From Actinomycetes bacterium (GTDB taxonomy: Bacteria > Actinomycetota > Actinomycetes > Actinomycetales > Demequinaceae), in assembly GCA_023432235.1 (NCBI GenBank), contig JAEYUX010000065.1, positions 1 through 9,282 of the forward strand: a stretch of DNA of 9,282 bases, read 5' to 3'. Shown one piece after another: positions 1-6,220 of the stretch. A model generated the notes under the pieces. It was not told the origin of the DNA. It ran no database searches and saw only the letters and a list, made by a program, of their open reading frames with translations. The number at the start of each line of letters is the position of its first letter. Position 1 is the stretch's first letter. A program made the translations under genes and the position numbers.

Positions 1-44
1 GCTGCTGCTGCAGCCAGGGCGCCAATGCGCAGGGTGTTCTTCAT
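1..44 (-). CDS. N-terminus of an exported protein or lipoprotein (partial)
   Basis: Only the first 14 codons are inside the window, reading MKNTLRIGALAAAA. A Lys and an Arg followed by a run of small hydrophobic residues is the start of a Sec signal peptide, possibly of a lipoprotein, but the lipobox or cleavage site lies outside. The ATG is preceded by a GTGAGGA purine stretch about 8 bases upstream, a good ribosome binding site, so the start is credible. It lies 115 bases downstream of manC on the same strand. In related actinobacteria a BMP-family (basic membrane protein, nucleoside-type) ABC transporter lipoprotein is often found beside manC and sdh; that identity is recalled context, not something the visible residues prove. 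Confidence 0.6.
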   Translation of the reverse strand, partial: MKNTLRIGALAAAA

Positions 45-99
45 GAGATGTTTCCTCACTTCTTCGGCCTATTCCACGCCAGGCCTGTGCGTCACAAAT

Positions 100-105
100 A
101 TCGTA
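100..105 (-). promoter_or_regulatory. Possible -10 element for the exported-protein gene
   Basis: The minus strand reads TACGAT here, matching the TANNNT -10 pattern, and would give a leader of roughly 50 bases before the ATG at 44. No good -35 hexamer is seen 16-18 bases upstream. The 115-base gap between manC and this gene (45-159) holds no clear intrinsic terminator, only short weak inverted repeats, so the downstream gene could have its own promoter or be read through from manC. Confidence 0.25.
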
Positions 106-159
106 CGCGGCAATCGCTTGCACGGCATGTCCGCAGGTTGCCATTTGGCCACGAAAAGG

Positions 160-1257
160 TCACGTTCGGGCGGTATTGAGCGCTTCTGCGGCTTTCTTCA
201 CATCCTGCGCAGCGTGGCGCGTCGTGACAAGCAACGCATCCCCCGCATCGACCACCACAGCGTCCTCGACGCCAACGATGACAACGGGGCGATCTCCGCC
301 AATGACGACGGCCCCGGGCGCATCAATCTGAGCGGTCGCAGCACGTCGATCGACAACGGTCATGCCATCGCCGCGAGGAGTGAGGAGGCCCGCGAGCGAA
401 GCAAAGTCGCCGACGTCGTGCCAATCGAGATCGGCGGGCACCACCACCACACCTCCCTCGGCCGCAACAGGTTCCGCAATCGCATGGTCGATCGCAATCC
501 GAGTCAGCGTCGGCCACACTCTGTCGAGCACGGTGGAGCGCTCGGGACCATCCCAGGCCGCTGCAATCTCGCGCACGCCCGCCTCGATGCCCGGCTGGAG
601 GCGCTTGAGGTGGCCGAGCAGCACGTCGGTGCGCATGACGAACATTCCGGCGTTCCAGAAGTACCGCTCGGTTGCGATGAACTTCGCGGCGGTCGCAGCG
701 TCGGGCTTCTCGGTGAAAGCGACAACGTGGTGCGCGCCATTGCCAAGCGCGTCGCCCGCCTCGATATAGCCAAAGGCTTCGGACGGACCGGTGGGGCTGA
801 TGCCAATCGTCACGATCTTTCCCTCAGCCGCGCATGCAGCTGCGACTGTCACCGCCGCATGGAAAGCGTCGGGCTTGCGAATGACGTGATCCGCCGCGAA
901 GGATCCCATGACGAGGGGGCCGTGGCGCTCTTCAAGCAAAGCGGCCGCGAGCGCGATTGCCGCCATTGAGTCCCGCGGGCTTGGCTCCGCCACAATGTCG
1001 GCAGCGCTGAGCGACGGCAACTGCGCGGCCACCGCGTCAGCGTGAGGTGCCCCCGTCACCACCATCACGTGATCGGCCAGCGGGACGAGCCGTTCGATCG
1101 TTGCCTGCAACAGCGTCGTTCCTTCACCCAGCAAGTCAAGAAGGAACTTGGGACGCTCGGGACGGGACAGCGGCCACAGCCGTGATCCCACTCCCCCAGC
1201 AGGAACGACCGCCGCAAATCCGCTCATCGGTGGAGCGTCGGGCGGCATCGCGGTCAT
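160..1257 (-). CDS. manC: Mannose-1-phosphate guanylyltransferase (GDP-mannose pyrophosphorylase)
   Basis: The 365-residue protein is a cytoplasmic sugar nucleotidyltransferase that would form GDP-mannose from mannose 1-phosphate and GTP, the donor for mannosylated glycans, lipoglycans and protein O-mannosylation. The N-terminal signature GGVGSRLWPLSRPERPKF (residues 21-38) carries the nucleotide-binding glycine loop, Arg26 and the conserved Lys37. Sugar-binding motifs FTEKPD (181-186) and WNAGMF (201-206) follow, the latter typical of GDP-mannose pyrophosphorylases. The length fits a monofunctional enzyme without the phosphomannose-isomerase cupin domain of the longer ManC/AlgA type. The ATG at 1257 has no Shine-Dalgarno but sits 6 bases after a TAGACT hexamer, suggesting a leaderless mRNA; ATG codons at residues 4 and 11 are alternatives, and all leave the active site intact. 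It is divergent from sdhC. Substrate specificity rests on motif resemblance. Confidence 0.92.
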   Translation of the reverse strand: MTAMPPDAPPMSGFAAVVPAGGVGSRLWPLSRPERPKFLLDLLGEGTTLLQATIERLVPLADHVMVVTGAPHADAVAAQLPSLSAADIVAEPSPRDSMAAIALAAALLEERHGPLVMGSFAADHVIRKPDAFHAAVTVAAACAAEGKIVTIGISPTGPSEAFGYIEAGDALGNGAHHVVAFTEKPDAATAAKFIATERYFWNAGMFVMRTDVLLGHLKRLQPGIEAGVREIAAAWDGPERSTVLDRVWPTLTRIAIDHAIAEPVAAEGGVVVVPADLDWHDVGDFASLAGLLTPRGDGMTVVDRRAATAQIDAPGAVVIGGDRPVVIVGVEDAVVVDAGDALLVTTRHAAQDVKKAAEALNTART

Positions 1258-1263
1258 GGGCTG

Positions 1264-1269
1264 AGTCTA
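1264..1269 (-). promoter_or_regulatory. Putative -10 element of manC (leaderless)
   Basis: The minus strand reads TAGACT, which fits TANNNT. Six bases separate it from the A of the manC ATG, so the predicted transcription start would be the start codon itself, a common arrangement in actinobacteria and consistent with the absence of a Shine-Dalgarno. No consensus -35 is visible. It shares two bases with the plus-strand -10 candidate. Confidence 0.45.
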
Positions 1270-1273
1270 GGAT
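1268..1273 (+). promoter_or_regulatory. Putative -10 element of the sdhCDAB operon
   Basis: TAGGAT fits TANNNT and would place the transcription start near 1280, giving a leader of about 30 bases that contains the sdhC ribosome binding site. No consensus -35 is seen at 1245-1250, which lies inside the first manC codons, so an activator or an extra-consensus sigma factor is possible. Confidence 0.45.
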
Positions 1274-1297
1274 GGGGAAGACCCGAGCTTAAATCCC

Positions 1298-1303
1298 GAG
1301 GAG
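1298..1303 (+). promoter_or_regulatory. Ribosome binding site of sdhC
   Basis: GAGGAG lies 6 bases before the GTG at 1310. It settles that start over the out-of-frame ATG at 1305, which is only one base from the site. Confidence 0.75.
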
Positions 1304-1309
1304 TATGCC

Positions 1310-1681
1310 GTGTCGTCGACGCCGACGCTCTACCGCGGACACGAGGGTATGTGGAATTGGATCGCCCATCGCGCGACTGGTGTGGGGATCTTTTTCTATC
1401 TCGTTGTCCATGTCATTGATACTTCGCTCGTGCGCGTGTCGCCTGAGGCATACAACGAGGTGATCGGGTCATACAAGACGCCGATCTTTGGCCTCGTGGA
1501 AGCCGGGCTCGTGGCGGCAGTGATCTTCCACGCCTTTAATGGGCTGCGCATCATTGCGGTGGATCAGTCCCTGTGGGCGTTGCGCCACCAACGTCGCCTC
1601 GCATGGGCCGTTTACATCATCTTCGGACTGCTGATGGCAGGCTTCTTGCCGCGTCACCTGAGCCACGTGTTCGGAGGTTGA
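1310..1681 (+). CDS. sdhC: Succinate dehydrogenase cytochrome b556 subunit
   Basis: This 123-residue integral membrane protein anchors succinate dehydrogenase (complex II) to the membrane and helps form the quinone and haem b sites. Three hydrophobic helices are visible at about residues 22-42, 62-84 and 99-116. The family signature HRATG (20-24) precedes helix 1. His74 in HAFNGLR (74-80) is the best haem-ligand candidate, and His34 in helix 1 is another conserved-looking histidine. The GTG start follows a GAGGAG site with ideal spacing. It is the first gene of sdhCDAB; its TGA stop shares one base with the first of two adjacent ATG codons of sdhD, so translation is probably coupled. Function is clear from the sequence and from the operon; which histidine binds haem is inference. 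Confidence 0.93.
   Translation: MSSTPTLYRGHEGMWNWIAHRATGVGIFFYLVVHVIDTSLVRVSPEAYNEVIGSYKTPIFGLVEAGLVAAVIFHAFNGLRIIAVDQSLWALRHQRRLAWAVYIIFGLLMAGFLPRHLSHVFGG
1673..1677 (+). promoter_or_regulatory. Ribosome binding site of sdhD
   Basis: GGAGG sits in the last codons of sdhC. It is 3 bases from the ATG at 1681 but 6 from the ATG at 1684, so the second ATG is the better start. Confidence 0.65.
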
Positions 1682-1683
1682 TG

Positions 1684-2145
1684 ATGACTGCTCCCGAGCT
1701 CGTCGAGCCTCGCAAGCGACTTCCTTCCGGCCGCACCCGCAAGAAGGCCGAGCGCTGGTCGTGGATCTTCATGCGCGTGTCAGGCGTGATCTTGATGGTC
1801 CTCATCTTCACTCACCTGTTCGGCAACCTCATGGTGGGCGATGGCATCAACCGCGTTGACTTCGCGTTTGTCGCCGGCAAGTGGGCAAGCCCCATCTGGC
1901 AAATCTGGGCGGCAGCGATGCTGTGGCTCGGCATGCTTCACGGCTTCAACGGCATGCGGCTGCTCATCAATGACTATGCCCATTCAAAGCGGCTCAATAT
2001 GTTCTTGCACGTGACGCTGGGCCTCGCCACCGTCACCATCATCATTCTCGGCACGCTCGTTCTCACCACCTTTGATCCGTGCCCGGCGGGAACCGACCCG
2101 CAGTACCTTGATGTCCCCCTCTGTCAGGACCTTGGAAGGCTATGA
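1684..2145 (+). CDS. sdhD: Succinate dehydrogenase hydrophobic membrane anchor subunit
   Basis: The product (153 residues from the second of two tandem ATGs; 154 if the ATG at 1681 is used) is the second membrane subunit of complex II. After a basic cytoplasmic N-terminus (RKRLPSGRTRKKAER, 10-24) there are three helices at about 27-50, 70-95 and 104-128. His86 in HGFNGMRLLINDY mirrors the HAFNGLR motif of SdhC at the same place in helix 2 and is a haem-ligand candidate; His44 lies in helix 1. A polar tail with two cysteines (residues 131 and 146, approximate) follows helix 3. The gene lies directly after sdhC and overlaps sdhA by ATGA. An in-frame reading extends upstream through sdhC but lacks a start with a binding site and looks nothing like the family. 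Confidence 0.92.
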   Translation: MTAPELVEPRKRLPSGRTRKKAERWSWIFMRVSGVILMVLIFTHLFGNLMVGDGINRVDFAFVAGKWASPIWQIWAAAMLWLGMLHGFNGMRLLINDYAHSKRLNMFLHVTLGLATVTIIILGTLVLTTFDPCPAGTDPQYLDVPLCQDLGRL

Positions 2146-3914
2146 CCACCGAACACGAATACGACGTTGTCATTGTCGGCGCCGGTGGCGCTGGCATGCG
2201 TGCCGCTCTCGAGAGTTCACAGCGCGCTCGCACCGCTGTTCTCACCAAGCTCTACCCCACGCGCTCGCACACCGGTGCTGCGCAGGGCGGCATGGCGGCG
2301 GCACTTGCGAACGTGGAAGACGACAACGCTGAGTGGCACGTCTTCGACACGATCAAGGGTGGCGACTACCTCGTTGATCAGGACGCCGCAGAGATTCTCT
2401 GCCGCGAGGCCGTCGACGCTGTGCTTGACCTTGAGAACATGGGCCTTCCGTTCAACCGCACCGAGGACGGCAAGATCGACCAGCGGCGCTTTGGCGGCCA
2501 CACTCGTGACCACGGCCAGGCGCCCGTGCGACGTGCGTGCTACTCGGCCGACCGCACCGGTCACATGATCTTGCAGACGCTGTACCAACAGTGCGTCAAG
2601 CAGAAGGTCGAGTTCTACAACGAGTACTACGTGCTCGAGCTCCTCCTCGACAAGAACCCGCAAGAGGCCGGTGACGGCGATGAGGTGTCGGTTGCAGGCG
2701 TCGTGTCATATGAGCTCGCGACCGGCGAGATCCACGTGTTTCGTGCCAAGTCGGTGATTTTCGCCACCGGCGGCGCAGGCAAGATCTTCAAGACGACGTC
2801 GAACGCTCACACGCTCACCGGTGACGGCATGGCAATCGCCTTGCGTGCTGGACTGCCGCTCGAGGACATGGAGTTCTTCCAGTTCCACCCGACAGGCCTC
2901 GCAGGCCTTGGCATCCTCCTGTCCGAGGCCGCCCGCGGCGAGGGTGGCATGCTGCGTAACTCCAACGGCGACCGCTTCATGGAGGTGTACGCACCGACCA
3001 TCAAGGACCTCGCACCTCGCGACATGGTGGCGCGCGCGATGGCGAATGAGGTGCGCGAGGGACGAGGCTGTGGCCCCAACAAGGACTACGTGCTCCTCGA
3101 CCTCACTCACCTTGAGCGTGAACACATCGACGCTAAGTTGCCTGACATCACCGAGTTCGCACGGACCTATCTTGGCGTGGAGCCGTACACCGAGCCCGTG
3201 CCCGTGTATCCCACCGCTCACTACGCAATGGGTGGCATTCCCACCACTGTCAACGGTGAGGTGCTGCGCAACAACACCGACAAGGTGAAGGGGCTCTACG
3301 CGGCAGGCGAATGTGCGTGCGTGTCCGTTCACGGCGCGAACCGTCTTGGCACGAACTCGCTTCTCGACATCAACGTGTTCGGGCGTCGTGCGGGAATTGC
3401 TGCGGCGGAGCACGCCCTCGCTACGAGCGAGGCCGCGCCTCTGCCCGCGGATGGCCACTCCGCAATCGCTGGCCTCGTTGAACGCTTGCGGGCAACAACG
3501 AGCGGCTCGGGTGCCGAGAACGTCGCGGCCCTGCGCAAGGAACTCCAGGAAACGATGGACCGCAATGTCCAGGTGTTCCGCACTGAAGAGTCGCTCATCG
3601 AGGCCCGCGGCGTTGTTGCCGGCGTCAAGGCGAGGTACGCGAACGTCGCCATCCACGACCGTGGTCAGAAGTGGAACACCGACCTCCTCGAGGCGATCGA
3701 GCTCGGCTTCCTCATTGACTTGGCCGAGGTCACCATCGAAGGCGCTCTCGCTCGCCGGGAAAGCCGCGGCGGTCACTACCGCGAAGACTTCCCGGAGCGC
3801 AATGACGAGGAGTACTTGAAGCACACAATGGCGTACGCCACGGCAGACGGAATCCGGCTCGACTTCAAGCCGGTGACCATCACCAAGTACAAGCCAATGG
3901 AACGGAAGTATTGA
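2142..3914 (+). CDS. sdhA: Succinate dehydrogenase flavoprotein subunit
   Basis: This 590-residue subunit oxidises succinate to fumarate on the cytoplasmic face and passes electrons through its FAD to SdhB, joining the TCA cycle to the respiratory quinone pool. The dinucleotide-binding motif GAGGAG is at residues 13-18. His43 in TRSHTGAAQGG is the expected covalent FAD attachment site. By alignment with E. coli SdhA, the substrate and catalytic residues are His249 (FHPTG), Ser261 (Thr in E. coli, a mild change), Arg293 (the proton-shuttle Arg in PRDMVAR), His360 (AHYAMGG) and Arg401 (GANRLGTNSLLD). The C-terminus carries the helical and capping region ending in KYKPMERKY. Length is normal for the family. 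Its ATG overlaps the sdhD stop, with GGAAGG just upstream, so it is translationally coupled. Confidence 0.97.
   Translation: MTTEHEYDVVIVGAGGAGMRAALESSQRARTAVLTKLYPTRSHTGAAQGGMAAALANVEDDNAEWHVFDTIKGGDYLVDQDAAEILCREAVDAVLDLENMGLPFNRTEDGKIDQRRFGGHTRDHGQAPVRRACYSADRTGHMILQTLYQQCVKQKVEFYNEYYVLELLLDKNPQEAGDGDEVSVAGVVSYELATGEIHVFRAKSVIFATGGAGKIFKTTSNAHTLTGDGMAIALRAGLPLEDMEFFQFHPTGLAGLGILLSEAARGEGGMLRNSNGDRFMEVYAPTIKDLAPRDMVARAMANEVREGRGCGPNKDYVLLDLTHLEREHIDAKLPDITEFARTYLGVEPYTEPVPVYPTAHYAMGGIPTTVNGEVLRNNTDKVKGLYAAGECACVSVHGANRLGTNSLLDINVFGRRAGIAAAEHALATSEAAPLPADGHSAIAGLVERLRATTSGSGAENVAALRKELQETMDRNVQVFRTEESLIEARGVVAGVKARYANVAIHDRGQKWNTDLLEAIELGFLIDLAEVTIEGALARRESRGGHYREDFPERNDEEYLKHTMAYATADGIRLDFKPVTITKYKPMERKY
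3904..3908 (+). promoter_or_regulatory. Ribosome binding site of sdhB
   Basis: GGAAG at the end of sdhA is 8 bases before the ATG at 3917 but only 2 before the in-frame TTG at 3911, favouring the ATG. Confidence 0.55.
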
Positions 3915-3916
3915 CA

Positions 3917-4681
3917 ATGTCCGTTGTCGACGACGCCCCCATCGCCGCCGAGGTCGCCACCATGTCGGTGACATTGCGCATCAAGCGCATGAACCCTGAA
4001 GGCACCGCCGAGCACGCTGCGGGTGAGGACTACTGGGAAGAGTTCCAGATCGAGGCCCACTCAACTGACCGTGTGCTTGACGCTCTCCACAAGATCAAGT
4101 GGGAGCAGGACGGCTCACTCGCGTTCCGACGCTCGTGCGCACACGGCGTTTGTGGTTCCGACGCGATGCGCATCAACGCACGCAACCGACTCGCGTGCAA
4201 GACGCTGCTCAAGGACCTCAACCCCGCGAAGCCGATCCTCGTTGAGCCCATTGCAGGTTTGCCGGTGGAGAAGGATCTCATCGTGGATATGGAGCCGTTC
4301 TTCGCCTCCTACCGCGAGATCATGCCGTTCCTCATGCCGTCCGGACCGGCCCCCGAGCGGGAGCGCCTGCAATCGCCAGCCGAGCGCGAGCGCTTTGACG
4401 ACACCACGAAGTGCATCATGTGCGCGGCCTGCACCACGGCATGCCCGGTGTTCTGGACCGATGGCCAGTACTTCGGCCCGCAAGCCATCGTGGGCGCCCA
4501 CCGCTTCATCTTTGACAGCCGCGATGACGGTCAGTGGGAGCGCCTCGAGATTCTCAACGACAAGGCCGGTGTGTGGAAGTGCCGCACGGCTTTCAACTGC
4601 ACGGAGGCCTGCCCTCGCGGCATCGAGGTCACGCGTGCAATCTCTGAGGTCAAGAAGGCTCTCAACACGGGCGAGATCTAG
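3917..4681 (+). CDS. sdhB: Succinate dehydrogenase iron-sulfur subunit
   Basis: The 254-residue SdhB carries electrons from SdhA FAD to the quinone site through three iron-sulfur clusters. The N-terminal ferredoxin-like domain has the [2Fe-2S] ligands Cys74, Cys79, Asp82 and Cys94 (SCAHGVCGSD...LAC); aspartate in the third place is also found in E. coli SdhB and is not a defect. The C-terminal domain has CIMCAACTTACP (Cys166, 169, 172, 176) and CRTAFNCTEACP (Cys222, 228, 232). By family rules Cys166/169/172/232 bind [4Fe-4S] and Cys176/222/228 bind [3Fe-4S]. The ATG at 3917 is preferred for ribosome-site spacing; a TTG two codons upstream overlaps the sdhA stop, and a Met at residue 17 is a further option. 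It is the last recognisable sdh gene of the operon. Confidence 0.96.
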   Translation: MSVVDDAPIAAEVATMSVTLRIKRMNPEGTAEHAAGEDYWEEFQIEAHSTDRVLDALHKIKWEQDGSLAFRRSCAHGVCGSDAMRINARNRLACKTLLKDLNPAKPILVEPIAGLPVEKDLIVDMEPFFASYREIMPFLMPSGPAPERERLQSPAERERFDDTTKCIMCAACTTACPVFWTDGQYFGPQAIVGAHRFIFDSRDDGQWERLEILNDKAGVWKCRTAFNCTEACPRGIEVTRAISEVKKALNTGEI

Positions 4682-4684
4682 GCC

Positions 4685-5203
4685 ATGGCCCAACCTGGCG
4701 CGGCAGTCGCGCGGCTGACGTCACCCGCGTTGCTCGCCCGGCTGTTCACGATCCGTACGCTCGCGTGGATCGCGATCGCCGCGACCTCGATCGCGGCGGG
4801 AAGTGCTGGCCGCGTACCCGCAGCGCCCGCCTACGTCTTCGGCGCCGTGTGCCTGATACTCGCCATCGGTGATGGTCTCTGGGCCCTGCAATCGTGGGGC
4901 CTCGCACCGATCGCAACCGCACGGATTGACGACGACGGCATCGCCCACGTGCGCGTCGTCGCCATCAAGCCCGCGCCCCGCATCCGCGTCAAGGTGACAA
5001 AGAAGGGTGATATCCCCAGCACCACGAGGCGTTCCGTCATCGGCGGGGCGGGCGTCGCACAAGGCTGGCCCACACACGAACTCCTCGTCCTCACCTCCCC
5101 CGATGGCGCGGATCTGGTGCGACTCGTGCCGCATGGCGTCGTGTCGTGGACCTTCGCGGAGCGCCCCAACGCGGGCAATGCGGCCGACGCTGAGTCGGCT
5201 TAA
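4685..5203 (+). CDS. Small membrane protein of unknown function, last gene of the sdh operon
   Basis: I do not recognise this 172-residue protein. After a short basic N-terminus there are two hydrophobic helices (about 25-41 and 49-69). The rest (from about 75) looks soluble, with beta-like alternation: a stretch around ARIDDDGIAHVRVVAIKP, basic strands RIRVKVTKK (99-107), a Gly-rich turn, and ELLVLTSPDGADLVRLVPHG (132-151), which resembles a small beta-sheet or PH-like fold behind a membrane hairpin. No enzyme motif or cysteine cluster is seen. It starts 3 bases after the sdhB stop with only a weak GGGCGAG upstream, so it probably depends on sdhB translation. Its TAA stop overlaps that of the convergent YihY-family gene. 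Coding is supported by composition, by the clean fit between neighbours and by a plausible membrane topology; a role in complex II is only suggested by position. Confidence 0.75.
   Translation: MAQPGAAVARLTSPALLARLFTIRTLAWIAIAATSIAAGSAGRVPAAPAYVFGAVCLILAIGDGLWALQSWGLAPIATARIDDDGIAHVRVVAIKPAPRIRVKVTKKGDIPSTTRRSVIGGAGVAQGWPTHELLVLTSPDGADLVRLVPHGVVSWTFAERPNAGNAADAESA
4777..4798 (+). repeat. Perfect 8-bp inverted repeat (hairpin) inside the small membrane gene
   Basis: CGCCGCGA at 4777-4784 and its exact reverse complement TCGCGGCG at 4791-4798 flank a 6-base loop, giving an all-strong hairpin about 110 bases after the sdhB stop. There is no T-run after it, so it is not an intrinsic terminator. 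It may be a by-product of alanine codons in the first membrane helix. Confidence 0.4.
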
Positions 5204-6207
5204 CGCCGCACGGTTACCCGAGCCGTCGTCACCTTGGTATCGCGGTAGCGGGCCGCACGGCTCGTCACCGTCCGCGTCGGCGCATCGGTCCCGATCTTGT
5301 CCGCGCCTTCCTCAGGCGCAGAGACGTAGGTGCCCATCCACGCGGCGCCGAGCAACAAGAAGCGATTGACGAGATCGACGAAGACGAGCATCGTGATGAT
5401 CGCCGTGAACGGGGCAAGAATCGGGTTTGAACTTGTGCCCGCGAGAGAGGCACTCACCGCGAAACGCAAGAGGGACATCAGGGTGGCCACCACCGCGACA
5501 ACAAGCCACAAGCGTCGGGTGATGACTGCCTTGCCCAGCACAACGAGGGCAACGGTGACGAACAGCGCATCCGCGACGAGGCCCGCCAGGCCCGCTGCGG
5601 CTCGCAAACCCCACGCCTGACCGCTCTCCCAGTCGAGGCTGTCGACGATGCTGTCCGCGGCACGTGAGGCGCCCACCTGCAAGGCAATACCGACGAGCGC
5701 AATGATGAGGAGCGACACCAAGGCGATGAGGTCCCGCAACTTGCCGGTGAGCGGATTGCTCGACGCGCGTCCGAGCATGGTGCGCAAACCGGTCCGCAAC
5801 CCGCCCACGTACCGAGTGGCGGTATTGAGCAGGATGATGAAACTCACCGCTCCGACAGCGCCTGCAACGCCGCCCGCGCCGAGGTCTTTTTCGGAAATGA
5901 GGCCTTCACCGTCTCCCGAGTCCACCACTCCCGGGATCGCGTTTCCCAAGAAGTCGTAGAAGCTCGACCGCCACTCAGAACGCTGTGAGACGAGGGTGGA
6001 CGCAATGGTCGCCGTCAGCATGAGGCCTGCGGCGATCGAGGCAAGTGAGTAGTACGCAATGCCCGCTGCGAGGACGTTGCCGTTGTGACCACCAAAGCGG
6101 CGCAACGTCTTGCCAACGCGACTCGCCTCGTACCGCGTCTTCACGGATTGCGTGAGCGACGTGGCTCGCTTGGTGGCGCGGCTGAACGTACTAGGCTCTC
6201 CCGCCAT
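5200..6207 (-). CDS. YihY/BrkB-family (UPF0761) inner membrane protein
   Basis: The 335-residue polytopic membrane protein belongs to the YihY/virulence factor BrkB family, whose biochemical role is not settled; older RNase BN assignments for this family are wrong. A basic amphipathic N-terminus (1-40) leads into the family signature around LAAGIAYYSLASIAAGL (46-62). Helices are visible at about 45-72, 112-130, 158-180, 203-226, 233-256 and 264-295, the expected six. A basic C-terminal tail rich in Thr and Arg (about 305-335) follows. The ATG at 6207 is chosen because GGGGAGG lies 4 bases upstream and because the reading further upstream is merely antisense-frame sequence of trpS. It begins 13 bases after the trpS stop, so the two are probably cotranscribed. 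Its stop overlaps the stop of the convergent sdh-linked gene. Confidence 0.88.
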   Translation of the reverse strand: MAGEPSTFSRATKRATSLTQSVKTRYEASRVGKTLRRFGGHNGNVLAAGIAYYSLASIAAGLMLTATIASTLVSQRSEWRSSFYDFLGNAIPGVVDSGDGEGLISEKDLGAGGVAGAVGAVSFIILLNTATRYVGGLRTGLRTMLGRASSNPLTGKLRDLIALVSLLIIALVGIALQVGASRAADSIVDSLDWESGQAWGLRAAAGLAGLVADALFVTVALVVLGKAVITRRLWLVVAVVATLMSLLRFAVSASLAGTSSNPILAPFTAIITMLVFVDLVNRFLLLGAAWMGTYVSAPEEGADKIGTDAPTRTVTSRAARYRDTKVTTARVTVRR

Positions 6208-6211
6208 CGTG

Positions 6212-6218
6212 CCTCCCC
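6212..6218 (-). promoter_or_regulatory. Ribosome binding site of the YihY-family gene
   Basis: The minus strand reads GGGGAGG four bases before the ATG at 6207, in the 13-base gap after trpS. It decides the start against the much longer open frame that continues into trpS. Confidence 0.65.
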
Positions 6219-6220
6219 AG

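Noticed and set aside
1..14. CTG/GCA triplet repeat at the left edge.
   Set aside because: It is the alanine run of a signal peptide (GCA codons on the minus strand) and is too short to be a repeat locus.
25..969. Long plus-strand reading frame of about 314 codons across the left end.
   Set aside because: It lies entirely antisense to manC and the exported-protein start, has a low-complexity His/Arg-rich translation with no domain, and is explained by the high G+C bias of the real gene.
2706..3974. Open minus-strand frame of about 422 codons antisense to sdhA.
   Set aside because: sdhA is unmistakable on the other strand with every catalytic residue; the antisense translation shows no recognisable fold and no ribosome site.
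4151..4162. Apparent missing third cysteine in the [2Fe-2S] site of SdhB (Asp82).
   Set aside because: Aspartate at this place is also found in E. coli SdhB and is a normal cluster ligand variant.
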